A stretch of DNA of 64,000 bases from Rosa chinensis. Taxonomy: Eukaryota > Streptophyta > Magnoliopsida > Rosales > Rosaceae. Shown piece after piece: positions 22,073 through 37,500 of the stretch. The notes under the pieces are model-generated. The model did not search any database and had not been told where the DNA came from. It saw only the letters and a program-made list of their open reading frames with translations. A program made the position numbers and the translations under genes. The stretch is taken from the NCBI RefSeq assembly GCF_002994745.2, contig NC_037094.1, forward strand, positions 45,955,139 to 46,019,138. Direction: 5' to 3'. Each line of letters opens with the position of its first letter. Within the stretch, counting starts at the first letter, position 1.

Positions 22073-23534
22073 AATATTTTACGGGCTTTTACGGGCCGGG
22101 CCTAGCGGGCTTTTACGGGCCGGGCCTAGCGGGCCTTTGGCGGGCCGGGCCTACGGGCCGGGCCGGGTTTTTGCGGGCTTTAGGCGGGCCGGCCCTCGGC
22201 CCACCGAGGCGGGTTTTTACGGGTTTTTTGACGGGCCGGGCCGGGCTAAAAGCCCTCAGGGCCGGCGGGCCTCCATCGGCCCACTTGATCCGCGGGCTTT
22301 TTGATGAGGCCTACCCAGGGGCGGAGACAGTTCAGGATGAGTGGGGGCCACTGCCCCCACTGAGATTTTGACATTTGGCTCCCAAGTATACATTTTGCCC
22401 CCATCAAGTAGCCATATATAAACAACATATATGATAATACAGATGTGTTCAGTGTTCCCATAATGGCACATTTCAAACTTCAAAGCCCACAAACCGTCTA
22501 AATATCATGATATCAACAAGCCCACAACACACAAGTGACACAACTCCCACAAAGGCACAAATTGACGGGAAAAACAAGAAAAAGGGGAGCAAGTAGCTTC
22601 TTGTGCAACCCCATTCAGCATATATATTCAAACTCAACTACCAAGTACCAAAGCCAGGACTCTTCACTCAAAGTCAATAACCAAGTACCAACTGTTATTG
22701 CTGACTTCCTAGTTGCTGCGATGGCTTCGCTTCTCAAACCCCATATATCAATATCTCTTTGTTGATCAAACTCAACTACCAAAGCCTGTTACTCAGGTTG
22801 ATTAATTTGTTTGTTTCTTTTTTACTGTTTTTCTTCTCCTTTGTGGCTAGACTTGTTGAGAACAATGTGAATTGATGAGTTGATGTTCTATCATCAGTAT
22901 CATGGATTCATGTTATGATGTTGATAATATAATTTGATTGCTCTGTAACTCTGTTTTTGTGTTGAAAGATTTTATTGCCATTGTTTTGATCTCTTTTCTT
23001 TTTGCATGTCTGGAAGGATCGAAGTGTGGAACTCTATAAGCATATACTAATATTTTTGCTAGATTACATATGATTTTGTTTACTATATTGATCGTTTCTT
23101 AGTTTTCAAACAATTTTACTTACACTTTAATCATCTAATGTAGTTGTAAATTGTGTGAAAGAGTCATGGAAAAATTCTTTAAAAGAAAAACAGACATGCT
23201 ACCACCCCCTGAGAAAGATATATTCAATGCCATTGACAATGAGCCTATAATTCAACGATTCCAAAAGATGGCTCCTCGTCGTGGACAACTATAGATGACT
23301 TGAGCAGTATTGTTTCTGTTTTGTTAGGAAATATTGATTGTCTTTTGTGCTAGGAAATAGCTCAAGTCTTTTTTGTATAATGCGAATCATATTTGTGTAT
23401 TATATGGCAGTTATATGCACTGATTGCAACCAAATACAGGGGATGTATTTTGCCATTTTGGTTCATCAATGGTCTTTTGGTGTTTGGTTAAATTTTTTGG
23501 CCCCCATACATATATATTCCTCCCTCTGCCACCG

Positions 23535-23977
23535 GTTATACCAATTAACTTCTTTCTAGACTTTGGTAACATACTTGTTAAGGTTAAAACAATTAAAATA
23601 TAAGTGGGAACTCTGCCAACTAACCATGTTCATCATAAGTTCAGAGCAAGCATATTCATATTCATGCATTAGATACAGTATACAGCTGTCATTTAAAAAA
23701 AATCCAGGAATACACAATCAAAGTGTATTCAGTGTTGTATCTTCCTTTTCTTTTCTTTTTTTCTTTTTTTCTTTTTTTTTCCTATTTATCTGTTACGATC
23801 CCCGGGATCATAACCGTGAAACGACATTAGTTGCAAAAGGAAGGAAAGGAAAATAAAGAGAAATTAAGCAAATATAAATTTCAATATTCTTCAGTGATTC
23901 TGTTACAAGTCCTAGTGGCTATTTAAGCAAAAGAAATATATAGAAATAGTAGACTCATGAAACATAAGGCCCAAATA
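23535..23977. repeat. Right arm of large inverted repeat, with truncated LTR
   Basis: Inverted copy of 18430-18867. The LTR part (23791-23977) begins TGTTACGATCC, the complement of the left LTR's end, and lacks about 45 bases of the LTR start, where a 36 bp direct repeat (23978-24013) takes over. Confidence 0.85.
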
Positions 23978-24013
23978 GATATATTTCTGTAAGTGGGAAC
24001 CCCATAGCTAGTT

Positions 24014-24869
24014 CAAAAAAAAAGAAAAAAATCCTGCAGCTTTTCCTCCTTTCCTCTCTGAACTAGTGAAGAAATCAGAACTTTAGCTAAAAAAGCTCGG
24101 GTTCATCATTCGTTTGACTCCGACAGACTATATTTCCATCTTCAAGAATGAAGGACTCTCTATTTCCATTCTTTTTTTTATTTTCAAGCCATAACTATAT
24201 AATTTTGATTGCAATTTGGGATACCAGATATATGATATTGATTTTACTTTGAAATTTAATAAATTAAGTGAAATTTTTTTTATATATGAATGTAGCCCAC
24301 TCCATTTTCGGATTCTGGATCCGCCAATAACCCCAATGCGATGATAAACCCGCGCTTACCGTGAACCTCAACCAAGGAGGAAGCAGGACGTCCATCTCAT
24401 ATAAGAAAATCCCAGCCGCCATGAAAAAACCCAAGGGGAGAAGACTTGGAGAGAGAGAACATATTTTTTTCTTTGATTACGGGTCGTAATTAGCTAAGAA
24501 AATCATTATGTGAATCATACAGTCAACATCCAAGACCAAGTTGTCCAATTTGTCGTGCATCATTGACGAAACGTGTCCTATATTGGACTATTGGCGAAGT
24601 GTTCTTTTTGAACCCGCGAAGGAAACGAACATAACTAGGAGATAGAGACATTACTCCATAATCTTCTAACACGGCATTACTATAGCACGAGACAAAGACC
24701 AACACGTACTAATTAGGAGATAAAAGTCTATCCGCTTTTATTTTTTCGACGTTACTAGCTAGATCATGAAAGAAGACAGAGATAGAAAAACAACCCTGCT
24801 TCCTTCTTTCGCTTTTATTTCCTACACCATGATCGACCTGAATCAGTGTTGTTCACTTCCTCTTTTGCC
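24014..24869. other. Intergenic, with decayed hAT-like end
   Basis: No supported gene. A CGGATTCTGGATCCGCC motif near 24318-24334 resembles a hAT terminus, and the preceding ~250 bases may be its remnant. The rest is unassigned. Confidence 0.4.
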
Positions 24870-25195
24870 ATTGGAGATTCCGTTAAGCGGCCTTGGCAGC
24901 TTGGCTACATCCAATTGACTCCGGATCATCTCGACGTACAAGATCATATATCTCATTGATTCTCCTGTCCATATCAAGCTAATTTTGCTTAAGATTCTCC
25001 ATCAGCTTCGAAATCGTATCCTCCTTCTCCTTCACTTGGTGGACTAGACCCTGCAAAATTTTTATCTCTGATGAGTTGATGTAACATTTGCCAATCAAGA
25101 ACACCAATGTCAGCCAGGCAATTTTCTCCACCGCTCTGAATTTCAGCTAGCTTCTTGATTAATTTCTGGCTAGAAGAGACAACGGTCTAGGTCCG
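24870..25195 (-). pseudogene. Two decayed exons of unknown coiled-coil protein
   Basis: The minus strand contains a coding-like exon at about 25190-25070 (SSSQKLIKKLAEIQSGGE, then GVLDWQMLHQLI). A second at about 25052-24885 reads GLVHQVKEKEDTISKLMENL, then an in-frame TAG, then LDMDRRINEIYDLV. The charged heptad-like pattern suggests a coiled coil. Spacing and GT/AG signals (near 25053 and 25070) fit two exons. Family not recognised; the internal stop argues for a pseudogene. Confidence 0.35.
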
Positions 25196-25319
25196 ACAAT
25201 TGAGAAAGTTGTAATAGTAGAAAAAAAGAAGATCAATGTAATTCGATCATTACCCTTCCAACTCTGAAAATCAGAAACTTGCCACTGTTCACACCTACGA
25301 AGTTGCTAATGCCAAGAAA

Positions 25320-27593
25320 ATGTTATTCAAAGCTCTGCTTCTCTTCCTCCTCTTCCGATTTTGCGAATCCAGGGACACCATAACACGGAACCAAGAACAA
25401 CTGAAGGATGATGGTGGAGTTTTAGTGTCCAAACAGAGCAAGTTCGAATTGGGTTTCTTCAGCCCCGGAAATTCTAGCAACCGGTATGTTGGAATTTGGT
25501 ATTCTCAGACTAGAGTATCTAATAAAACAGTGGTGTGGGTTGCAAACAGGAACAATCCCATAAATGATACCTCTGGTGTGCTCACAATAAACAGGTATGG
25601 AGAACTAGTCCTTTATGCTTATAACATGGAGAGCACTCCTATTTGGTCTACTAATGTGTCGCGGTCGGTTCAAAATGTTAACACAAGCACTTTATCTGCA
25701 CAGCTTTTAGATACAGGAAATCTAGTTGTGTTCCAGGATGATAATAATGAAAACCTTTCATGGCAAAGTTTTGATCATCCCACAGATACTTTAATTCCAG
25801 GTATGAAAGTTGGGGTGAATTGGAAAACTGGGCAAGAATGGGTTTTAACATCTTGGAAGTCACAAGATGACCCTGCAATTGGGGACTATGTAAGATCAAA
25901 TATGGACATAACACATATCATCATAAAGTAATTGATGATTAGCTTAATATCAATCCTAGTTTAACATGGATACAAACAGTAAATCAATACTTGTAACTTA
26001 ATGAAGCAGTGTATCTATTCATTAAGGTAAGTAATCCTATTCTTAGTCTGCAAGAAAGATTACAATGAAGTGTTACATTAAGAATCTAACTAGGAAACCT
26101 AAACCGATATGGATAGCTTTAATGGGAAGCTTCTTGAGGGTTAAGTCTCCTATATATACAGATGAATTGGTCCCTGATTACTGCCGACGTTTTGCATATT
26201 GTTCTGTCCATTGAGAAGCAAGTTGGTAAGTAACAGAAGACTATATTCAGTGTTCGTGTTTGTAGCATAAGATGGAATCCATGCCAGTGATTGCTGAAGG
26301 TAAGCCTTAATCCCTTTTATGATTGTGTGCATATGTTGTGAGCATGTATATGGTTTTTTAACAGACTATACCTTAAGGCTCTATCCAAATCAGATTGCAT
26401 CCCCCGAAATTTTTCTGTACAAGGGTTTGAGTAAGTATTGGCGAAGTCCAGGGCCATCACCTAGTGTGGTCACTAATCAAGAGGAAACTTATTATCTCAT
26501 GGATGACACCAATGCAATTACAAGAGCAACCGTGACGGATTCTGCGCACGAGCGCTTTACATGGGATGATGGTGGCCTTCAATGGAAGGAAGACTACTCT
26601 GAACCGAAGTCCCTGTGTGACCATGGGTATTGAAACAAAGCACGTGTAGATGAAATAATGATTGGTTCAAGCCATTTCTCAAATATAAAGAATATCTTTG
26701 AAGCTTCTTTACTAAAGAATACCATTTGCATTTTGATGAAGATGACACAAGACGGTCCTTCTTGGATTGGGAAAAGCGCTCTGAAATTATCAACGGGATT
26801 GCTCGTGGGATTTTGTATCTTCACCAAGACTCAAGATTGAGGATCATTATCATCCATAGAGATCTGAAAACTAGTAATATTCTTCTAGATGCTAAGATGA
26901 ACCCAAGAATTTCTGATTTTGGCATGGCTAGAATATTCCATGGAGACCAATTGCAAGATAAGACGAGGCGAATTGTTGGAACATAGTATGAATAATAAAT
27001 AACACATCTAATATCTTAATTATGCCATTCTTTTGCTATGACATTCTACATTGTTTATACACAGTGGCTACATGTCACCAGAGTACGCAATATTTGGGAG
27101 ATTTTCAACGAAATCTGATGTATTTAGTTTTGGGATCATAATGTTGGAGATTGTAAGCGGCCGGAAAAACAATGGTTCTGAACTAGAGGATCCTTCCATG
27201 AACTTGATAGGACGTGTAAGCAAAACATATTTTTCTAACCCTTTTTTTCCTTAGTATTCATTTGTTTTTTAAATTAAATTTTAACTGCAGGTTTGGGAGC
27301 TATGGGGAGAAGGCAGGGCCTTAGATATTGTTGATTCGACACTGAAGTCATATCAGCCTAATGAAGTCATGAGATGCATACAAGTTGCGCTCTTGTGTGT
27401 ACAAGAAGATTCAAAGGACCGACCTGCCATGTCAGCCATTGTTTTCATGTTGAGTGGTGAAGCATCTCCTCCATTGCCTAAGCATCTGGCATTTGTTTAC
27501 AGAAGAGATTCCGACGCTGATGTTGATCCGTTACATGCAAACGGAACTGATTCTATAAATGACTTGACAATAACTACAATGAAAGCTCGATAA
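25320..27593 (+). pseudogene. G-type lectin S-receptor-like kinase, disrupted copy
   Basis: ATG at 25320 starts a signal peptide (MLFKALLLFLLFRFCES), then a B-lectin domain with ELGFFSPGNSSNRYVGIWY and VVWVANRNNPI. The S-locus domain (GNLVV...WQSFDHPTDTLIPGMK) is interrupted at 25889-26363 by a solo LTR; sequence resumes at 26369 in frame. After about 26630 the EGF, PAN, transmembrane and kinase N-lobe are missing. Kinase exons resume at 26742-26985 ([16 protein letters not shown]), 27065-27215 ([10 protein letters not shown]) and 27291-27593, ending in TAA. A 6 bp insertion adds two isoleucines just before HRD. Splice sites and phases match the intact neighbour at 28608-32138. Without ATP-binding lobe and membrane anchor it cannot act as a receptor kinase. 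Confidence 0.9.
25889..26363. repeat. Solo LTR inserted in S-RLK exon, TSD GACTA
   Basis: A 475 bp segment starts TGTAAGATCA and ends TTTTTTAACA, flanked by GACTA at 25884-25888 and 26364-26368. The size and 5 bp duplication fit a solo LTR left by unequal recombination. A TATA-like tatatata at about 26152 agrees. Removing it and one GACTA restores the lectin-kinase reading frame exactly. I infer copia because of the small size. Confidence 0.85.
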
Positions 27594-28607
27594 TGATGCA
27601 AAACTTAAAATTCTGACAATATGTACCGGTGTTTATTTAATTAATTTTTCATCAGAATTTTCTGTTTTTAATTTCCTATCTGTTTCTATAAATCAAATAA
27701 GATTATCTAATCCAGTTCCTAATATCAATCTATTCCAGACAGGGTACCAAACGTGGCCAATCTGCATTTAAAAAAGGAAAAAACATTAAGTCAGAATTTA
27801 ATGGTACATAGAAGGAAACCACTAGCAATGGATGGATCAGCTGATCAAAGATAAGATTACTTGTGCTAGACTTTCCTAATTTATTTTTGGTTTCCAAGTT
27901 TGTCAAGGAAAGTATAATTTCCTAGTGATTAGGGGAGAGACAGACTTTTGTCCTAGTAAGTAGTAACTATGAATCATGGCCTCTCGGTAATCTAGTTTTA
28001 TTTGTGGCGTGAGATTGTGTAGTGCTAGCAGTCTTCTGGTGCTTAGTTTTTCATTGAATTGCAAGCAAACTTTTCACTGAACAGTCTATGGCAAACTTTA
28101 ACAGAATCAATACTGCTCTGCTTCTTCTGTTCACTGATCTGTTTCCTACAAGGAGTTACATCACCTGGTATCAAGTATCAACTATGGCCAACTTGGTGAC
28201 AAGTTGGCCATCAAAAAAAAAAACTCGGCGACAAGTTGCTAATGCCACAGCAAGTTGTGAACCTATTAAGCTCCAATAAAATCACAAAAACAAGAATTTA
28301 TGACACAACTCCTCAAATAGTAGCAGTATTTGCAAATTCCGGCATTGAGCTAATTGTAATAACAATTGAAAAAGCCGCTGAATTCCAACCCCCAAGCAGC
28401 CCTTCTCTGGGTTAGCAATAAATATCTCGTCGACAAAAAATGCATCCCTTCCCTTTCTATTTTATTCTATGATACGGAAATAAAATAAAATAAAGGCTAG
28501 CTATTCAAAGACATTGAATATATTATATATAACTTATGACTAATCAAATTACATTTGATAAAATAGTCATGCCATGTCTATAGTATATTGAAAGAGTTGC
28601 ATTTTAA
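27594..28607. other. Intergenic between convergent S-RLK genes
   Basis: About 1 kb of AT-rich DNA with both genes' 3' ends pointing in. No gene or element is identified. Confidence 0.6.
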
Positions 28608-32138
<3,531 letters not shown>

Positions 32139-34299
32139 TTTCTGGAGATTTGCGGGTATGAAAAACTCAAATGTAGTTTGAATTAATCTCAGTCTAAGTT
32201 GAGCAGCTTATACCGACTCCTTGACTTATCAGAACATTGGTGGTCTTCATCAATGTGACCTGGAAGGAAGGGGCTATAGCTAAGCAGAAGTTCAATCTAG
32301 CTTTCCTCTTTGGTTGGCCTTGAGACTTTTAGTAACGTGCTCAGACTTTTATTTGACGTGGCACGAGGAGAATGATGGGTCAAAGTAGGGGCTGAAGGTA
32401 ATTTCACAGTTGACGGTGCCGTTAGAGTAAAACGTGTTTTACAGCCTCCTCGCTGGCACATCCAAACCCGTCTCTTCTCAGACCCAAAATCACTTCTGTT
32501 CCTTCCCCTCTCACCACTTGACTTCATAACCAAACCATTCCCTTTCGCTCTTTAACCAAAATCCAATCTTTGAACACAAACCAAGCCTATTTCGTGGGTT
32601 TTCTGGGAAAGCAATTGGATTTTTGTTTGAAAGGAAGTTAAGGGTCGTGTGAGTGCAAAAGAAGATGGCGTTGATGAAGAAGCTGAGGAGGAAAGTGGAG
32701 GGGAGAGTACCTTGCCGGAGCGGTTTAGGACTTGACCGAAGAAGCTCCTGACCCTCCTGTGAAGTTGGCATGGTTTCTGGGTAAAATGCTTCACTATCTT
32801 TGTCTATCTTTTTTTTTTTGTGTTTTATGAGAAATTGGTGATGATTGGAAAAGTGAGCAAAATGCAAGATTGAGTCTTTGGGCTTGCGTTGAATTGGGGT
32901 CTTGGTACTGTGGAATCATAGTAGAGTCTTGTTTAGGATCCTTGTTTAATTTGAACTAGTCCATTTTTTTTTTTTCTGTCCTTTTTCTTGTGAGCACAAT
33001 ATTTCGTTTCTGCAGTTTCACAAGGATTTAAGGAGCCCATTTCTACGGTCTGGCTGGAGAGTAGCACATGGCAGTGCTACTATGCTGGTAAAGATTTCAG
33101 ATTTTTCTTCTGTGTACAGAACACTGTTTTGAAAGATTCATATGATGTGATTTGCTTGTGTAGCCAAATGGATAGTTGTCAGTATTGTTGAAAAAGACCA
33201 ATTCATAAAGCTCGTTAAAGTTGAAAATGTTATCAAAGTTGTACATGTTGTCCTGAACTCCTGAAGCATAGAAATTTCTGCCATAAAATGTAGCATAAAT
33301 TTTACACATCTGGGTGGCTTAATTTGTAATTAGTTCCTAGTAAACACAAACAATACCATTAACCCTTGCACACAAGCATCAAATACAAATGCTGCCAATA
33401 GACAGGAACATTACCCAAACTACAAAGGAAAGATTATACTTTTCTCTCAAGGATTAGAAACAAGTTTTCCACTTAAAGAGTGTAATCTAGTGAGTGTATC
33501 TTTGGGTGGAATCAATAATACATAGTGGTTTATATGTGATTGAGCTTCTTAAGAGTCCAAGAGCACTGTTAAAGTTAATTGCACTGACTGAGAGAAATCA
33601 TTAATGGAAATAGGTAGGCGGCTTTAGTTATGAAGCCATAATCATTGGAAACTTATACAGAAGTCCTACCTGCTTTTCTGTGTAGTGTAGAATATGATGC
33701 AGGATATACTTTAATAGAAAAGTGATTAAGTTGGGTCGTTGAAATCATTGATTAAGTACTTAGCTTTTTAGGATTTCCATTTACTTCTCAGGAAAGCGTC
33801 TTGTGTTATTGTGAGATGGGCAAAAGATATCGGGGTTACTACGGTATTTTTAGCAGTTTGTTAGTACTAATTTGTTGGTCTTCTGTATTTAACCTTATGT
33901 GTGGTCTGATCCGAACATAAAACAGGTGAATTGGTGCGGTAAACGGTAGCAACAAGCAAACGGGTGGATGCAAGAGGCATAGAAAAGAGAGAGATGGACA
34001 ACAGACATGTATAAAAGAGTTCATGAGGCGATCCAAGTAAAAGTGGAAGTTCATGCAGTTCAGACGAGTAAGTAGTTTATGTCATAGCACATTGTTTATA
34101 TATAAAAAAATTGCAGTCATATGTAATGGTAATTGATGTAATTGATTGTGAATAAAGGTCAAGTCCATCGAAAAATCCCAAAAAACGCATGAAGAAATTA
34201 GCATCGGCAGTTAATGAGGTACAGCGTTCGAGTCATTTGTTTAATATCATTAAAAACAGTTCATGGAATGATAATAGAATAAGGCTGACAAAGTGGGAA
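32139..34299. other. Receptor-kinase upstream region and unassigned sequence
   Basis: The first few hundred bases must hold the promoter of the minus-strand kinase; I cannot point to a sure TATA box. At 32665 a short plus-strand frame (MALMKKLRRKVEGRVP) ends in a stop after about 28 codons. From 33000 to 34300 there are only short frames with plausible splice signals; they may be upstream exons of the fragment at 34320-34776, but I cannot support a model. Confidence 0.4.
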
Positions 34300-34319
34300 G
34301 TTGACAATGACAATTACAA

Positions 34320-34776
34320 TTATGTTTCAGGAAAAGACCGGTGACACTGAAATTACCATAAGAGGTGATTGCCAAGATGATGGAAAGAATGGAAGCTTCA
34401 TAACAGTTCTGGTGAAGTTCCCATTATCATTTCAATGGCCGGCCGGGCAAAAGAGTTCAAACAGACTGTTGGAAAGCTGTCAAATGAAAAGGTTTTAGCA
34501 ATCAGCGATATGGGATTTGGTAATATTTTCTTGTTCCGGTGCAGCAAATTGAACCTCCACCTTTGCCAAATGTTGGTCGACAATTTTGATGTAGGCATGA
34601 AGATTCATGGGAGGTTGATGATCAGCCATGAAGATTTTAAGCGGGTAATGAATGTAAGGGATGAGACTTGTGAAGTAGAACTAGCTGGTTGCTTGGATGA
34701 TGCAGATATCGTGCAACTGAAGAGCCTGATATGTGGAAGTGATAGTGAAATCAGTATTGACCGCTTGTGGAAGTGA
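34320..34776 (+). pseudogene. Transposon-associated protein, N-terminal domain fragment
   Basis: A plus-strand frame to TGA at 34776 encodes FKQTVGKLSNEKVLAISDMG, GFGNIFLF, CQMLVDNFDVGMKIHGR and ISHEDFKRVMNVRDE. This pattern (GFG..L..., L...L...FD....I.IHGR...I..EDF..VMG..D) is known from the N-terminal domain of plant Ulp1-linked or aminotransferase-like proteins carried by CACTA and Mutator-like elements. A different frame (34301-34498) overlaps its beginning, so there is a frameshift or an intron at about 34430. No following domain is found. I infer a truncated transposon-derived gene. Confidence 0.45.
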
Positions 34777-35360
34777 TACCACTTTATTAACCTACTATTA
34801 TTTCTATCAACATCTGCACTCCATATACTCAACCAAAGTTGAAAACATTCCAATCCATATATCATGAACAACCAGAATCAGAGTTGTAAAGAAAGATGAT
34901 AAATCATATTTATTCCACAATGATTGGCAACATAGGCCATGACTTCAGCAATTGTAATCCTTCATGTTGGGTTACTTAAATAATTTCCTTTTAAGATCCT
35001 GATAATTCCCCCTGCATGCAATGACTCTGCAAAGCCCAGATACTAATTACTCTAAACCCAAAACGACATCATCTTTACAAACTGCTCGCTACTACTACTA
35101 CTCGAAATCTACCATTTGATTTGTTCTGAAAACATATGCTCACTACTACTACTCTCGAAATCTACCATTTGATTTGTTCTGAAAACATATGCCAACAAAT
35201 TGCCCCTTAAAATATATAATATAGAGGGAGAAAACAAAACTGCCTTTTAACAAAATACCCGAATAACCATTCACATGTGAAGCAAAATTATAAGTTCTAC
35301 CCACTGCAATGTTCTATTTCGTACTCTCCTTGAATCTTTGAAATCATTGAACTTAAATTG
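34777..35360. other. Intergenic, with 55 bp tandem duplication
   Basis: No gene. At about 35088-35193 a unit ending in tctgaaaacatatgc (containing ctactactactc and ctaccatttgatttg) is duplicated in tandem with a period near 55 bp. Confidence 0.6.
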
Positions 35361-35365
35361 TACAT

Positions 35366-35580
35366 TGTTTTAGAGAATTAGAAATTGAGAGAAATTCGCT
35401 GTGTATTCTCATTGATAATAGGGGCCTCTTTATATAGAGGATTACAATGCATAGAATCTCAATATAAGAAAAGTAATCGTACATTGAATAATAATCTAGA
35501 TCCTTCTAATTTAACCCTATTACCACTCGGGCAAGTAACCTAGAGTTTGGGCCAAACACAAATTAGGGTTTACTTGAACA
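35366..35580 (-). repeat. Copia 3' LTR
   Basis: 215 bp, minus-strand start at 35580 (TGTTCAAG) and end at 35366. It is a close match of 42145-42362 and directly follows the polypurine tract. Confidence 0.92.
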
Positions 35581-35772
35581 CTCCCCCTTGTGTTGCCCAA
35601 ACGCGGTGCTTCTCTCGTTGCCTCGTTAAAAACCTTGCCGAGTAACAAAAACCCAGTGGGACAAAAATAACCTCGGTTGAAGGAGAAAAAGAGCACAACA
35701 CACCCTTCACGATTCGAGACGAACATGTAGACATCTCCCCCTGATGTCTGCGCCTCCCCCTGATGACTACAG

Positions 35773-37500
35773 TCATGGGAGTTCATATAATTTCCACAAG
35801 CCAATTCTTGTCACATGTTTCTCAAACATGGATTTGGGCAATGACTTAGTAAACAAGTCTGCCACATTGTCTTCAGATCGAACCTGGTTCACTTTGATCT
35901 TGAGGAGCTTCTGTTGTTGCTGATTGTAGAAGAATTTAGGCGATATATGCTTGGTGTTGTCGCCTTTGATGTAGACTTGCTTCATTTCTTCTTCATTCGA
36001 TGCAGAAGAATTTAGCAGCATTATCCTCATAAATCATAAATGCTTGTTGGCTCATCTGTGGTAGACTTCAGACCACAATTGCTTCGAACATGCGTAACTA
36101 TGGACCTGAGCCATATGCATTCACGAACTGCTTTGTGAAGAGCAATAATCTCTGCATGATTCGAAGAGGTAGCGACTAAGGTCTGCTTTGTAGACCTCCA
36201 AGATATCACGGTCTTTCCCATGGTGAAAACATAACCAGTTTGGGAGCGACCTTTGTGTGAGTCAGAGAGGTACCCAGCATCAGCAAAACCTTCCAAAACA
36301 CTTATATTGTTTTGGGATGGGGAGAGGGAACGCAGTCCACCATACGTGGCGTCCCTGACACTAGATGGGTCCGAATCCATCTTTTCTCTGTAGGGATAGA
36401 ACAAGCTCATATCAATCGTACTACTTAGGTATCGAAAGATATCTTTAACACCAGTCCAATGACGTCGTGTTGGCGCAGAGCTATATCTAGCTAGCAAGTT
36501 CACAGAGAATGAGATATCCGGTCTTGTGCATTGTGCTAAGTACAATAATGCGCCTATTGCACTTAGGTAGGGCACTTCTGCCTCTAGCACTTCTTCATCG
36601 TCATTTTTTGGACGAAATAGATCCTTCTTTGGATCAAGACTACGGACGACCATTGGGGTGCTTGAAGGCTTAATCTTGTCAGTGTTGAAACGCCTAAGCA
36701 TCTTTTTGGTATAAGCTGATTGATGAATCAAGATACCATCTCTAAAGTGCTCAAGTTCTAAACCGAGACAAAACCGTGTTTTCCCAAGATCTTTCATCTC
36801 AAACTCGAATTTCAAGTGTTCAGCGGTTTCCCTTAACTCTTTAAGGGTGCCAATTATGTTCATGTCATCGACATAAACCGCTACTATTGCAAATCCGGAA
36901 CTTGTCCTTTTTATGAACACACATAGGCATAGTTCATTGTTGACATATCCCTTTCCAATCAAGTAGTCACTTAAACGGTTATACCATATCCTTCCAGATT
37001 GTTTCAATCCATATAGTGAGCGTTTCAATCTAATTGCAAACGCGCCCTGTGGTTTAGAGCCCCTTGATTTGGATAACTGAAGTCCATCTGGGACCTTCAT
37101 GTATATTTCCGTATCTAGATCCCCATATAGTTACACTGTAACCACATCCATTAGCTGCATGTTCAGTTTTTCAGAAACTACCAAACTGACAAGGTTATGA
37201 CGTCCATTACGGGAGAATAGGTCTCTTCGTAGTCGATTCCAGGGCGTTGTGAGAAGCCTTGCACCACAAGTCGAGCTTTGTACCTTACAATCTCGTTTTT
37301 CTCATTATGCTTTCTAATGAATACCCATTTGTGACCAACTAGTTTGGTGTTGGGCGGTATTGGTACAACATTGCCAAATACCTTTCTTTTCGCTAGAGAA
37401 TCAAGTTCTGCCTAGATTACATCTTTCCATTTTGGCCAATCAGCTCTACGTTGGCATTCATGAACAAAGCGTGGTTCGATGTCATCGGTCTCAATAATCT
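35773..37500 (-). pseudogene. Copia reverse transcriptase and RNase H, frame-broken
   Basis: The longest frame (37100-36027) covers RT from KRSLYGLKQSGRIWYNRL through the catalytic YVDDM (36861-36875) to RNase H (FADAGYLSDSHKGRSQTGYV). RNase H is cut at about 36030 and resumes in another frame to 35773 (VRSEDNVADLFTKSLPK). Upstream RT sequence to about 37500 has stops. The enzyme would be inactive as encoded. Confidence 0.88.

Larger units (their letters stand above)
19353..22313. mobile_element. Inner hAT element nested in hAT terminus, TSD CCCAGGGG
   Basis: Ends TAGGGGTCGTCAACGGG and TTGATGAGGCCTA form an imperfect inverted repeat. CCCAGGGG is duplicated at 19345-19352 and 22314-22321, and the target includes the outer element's own terminus. 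Both ends carry dense GGGCCGGGCC-type subterminal repeats (19363-19560 and 22080-22300). No transposase is visible; the middle is a tandem array and microsatellites. I infer a non-autonomous hAT of 2,961 bp. Confidence 0.85.
19347..23534. mobile_element. Outer hAT element (TTF/MYM-type remnant), TSD GTTATACC
   Basis: The 8 bp word GTTATACC flanks the composite at 19339-19346 and 23535-23542. Ends are CAGGGG(CGGAGACAG), split by a second hAT four to six bases in, and CTCCCTCTGCCACCG, whose complement agrees at about 10 of 15 positions. Without the inner element it is about 1.2 kb. An ATG at 23166 opens MEKFFKRKTDMLPPPEKD and continues ~40 codons, like the N-terminus of plant TTF-type zinc-finger hAT transposases (M..FFKRK). 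The catalytic part is deleted. Confidence 0.8.

Noticed and set aside
21352..22304. Long tyrosine/cysteine/valine-rich open frames
   Set aside because: They are translations of (AT)n/(AC)n microsatellites and have no protein character.
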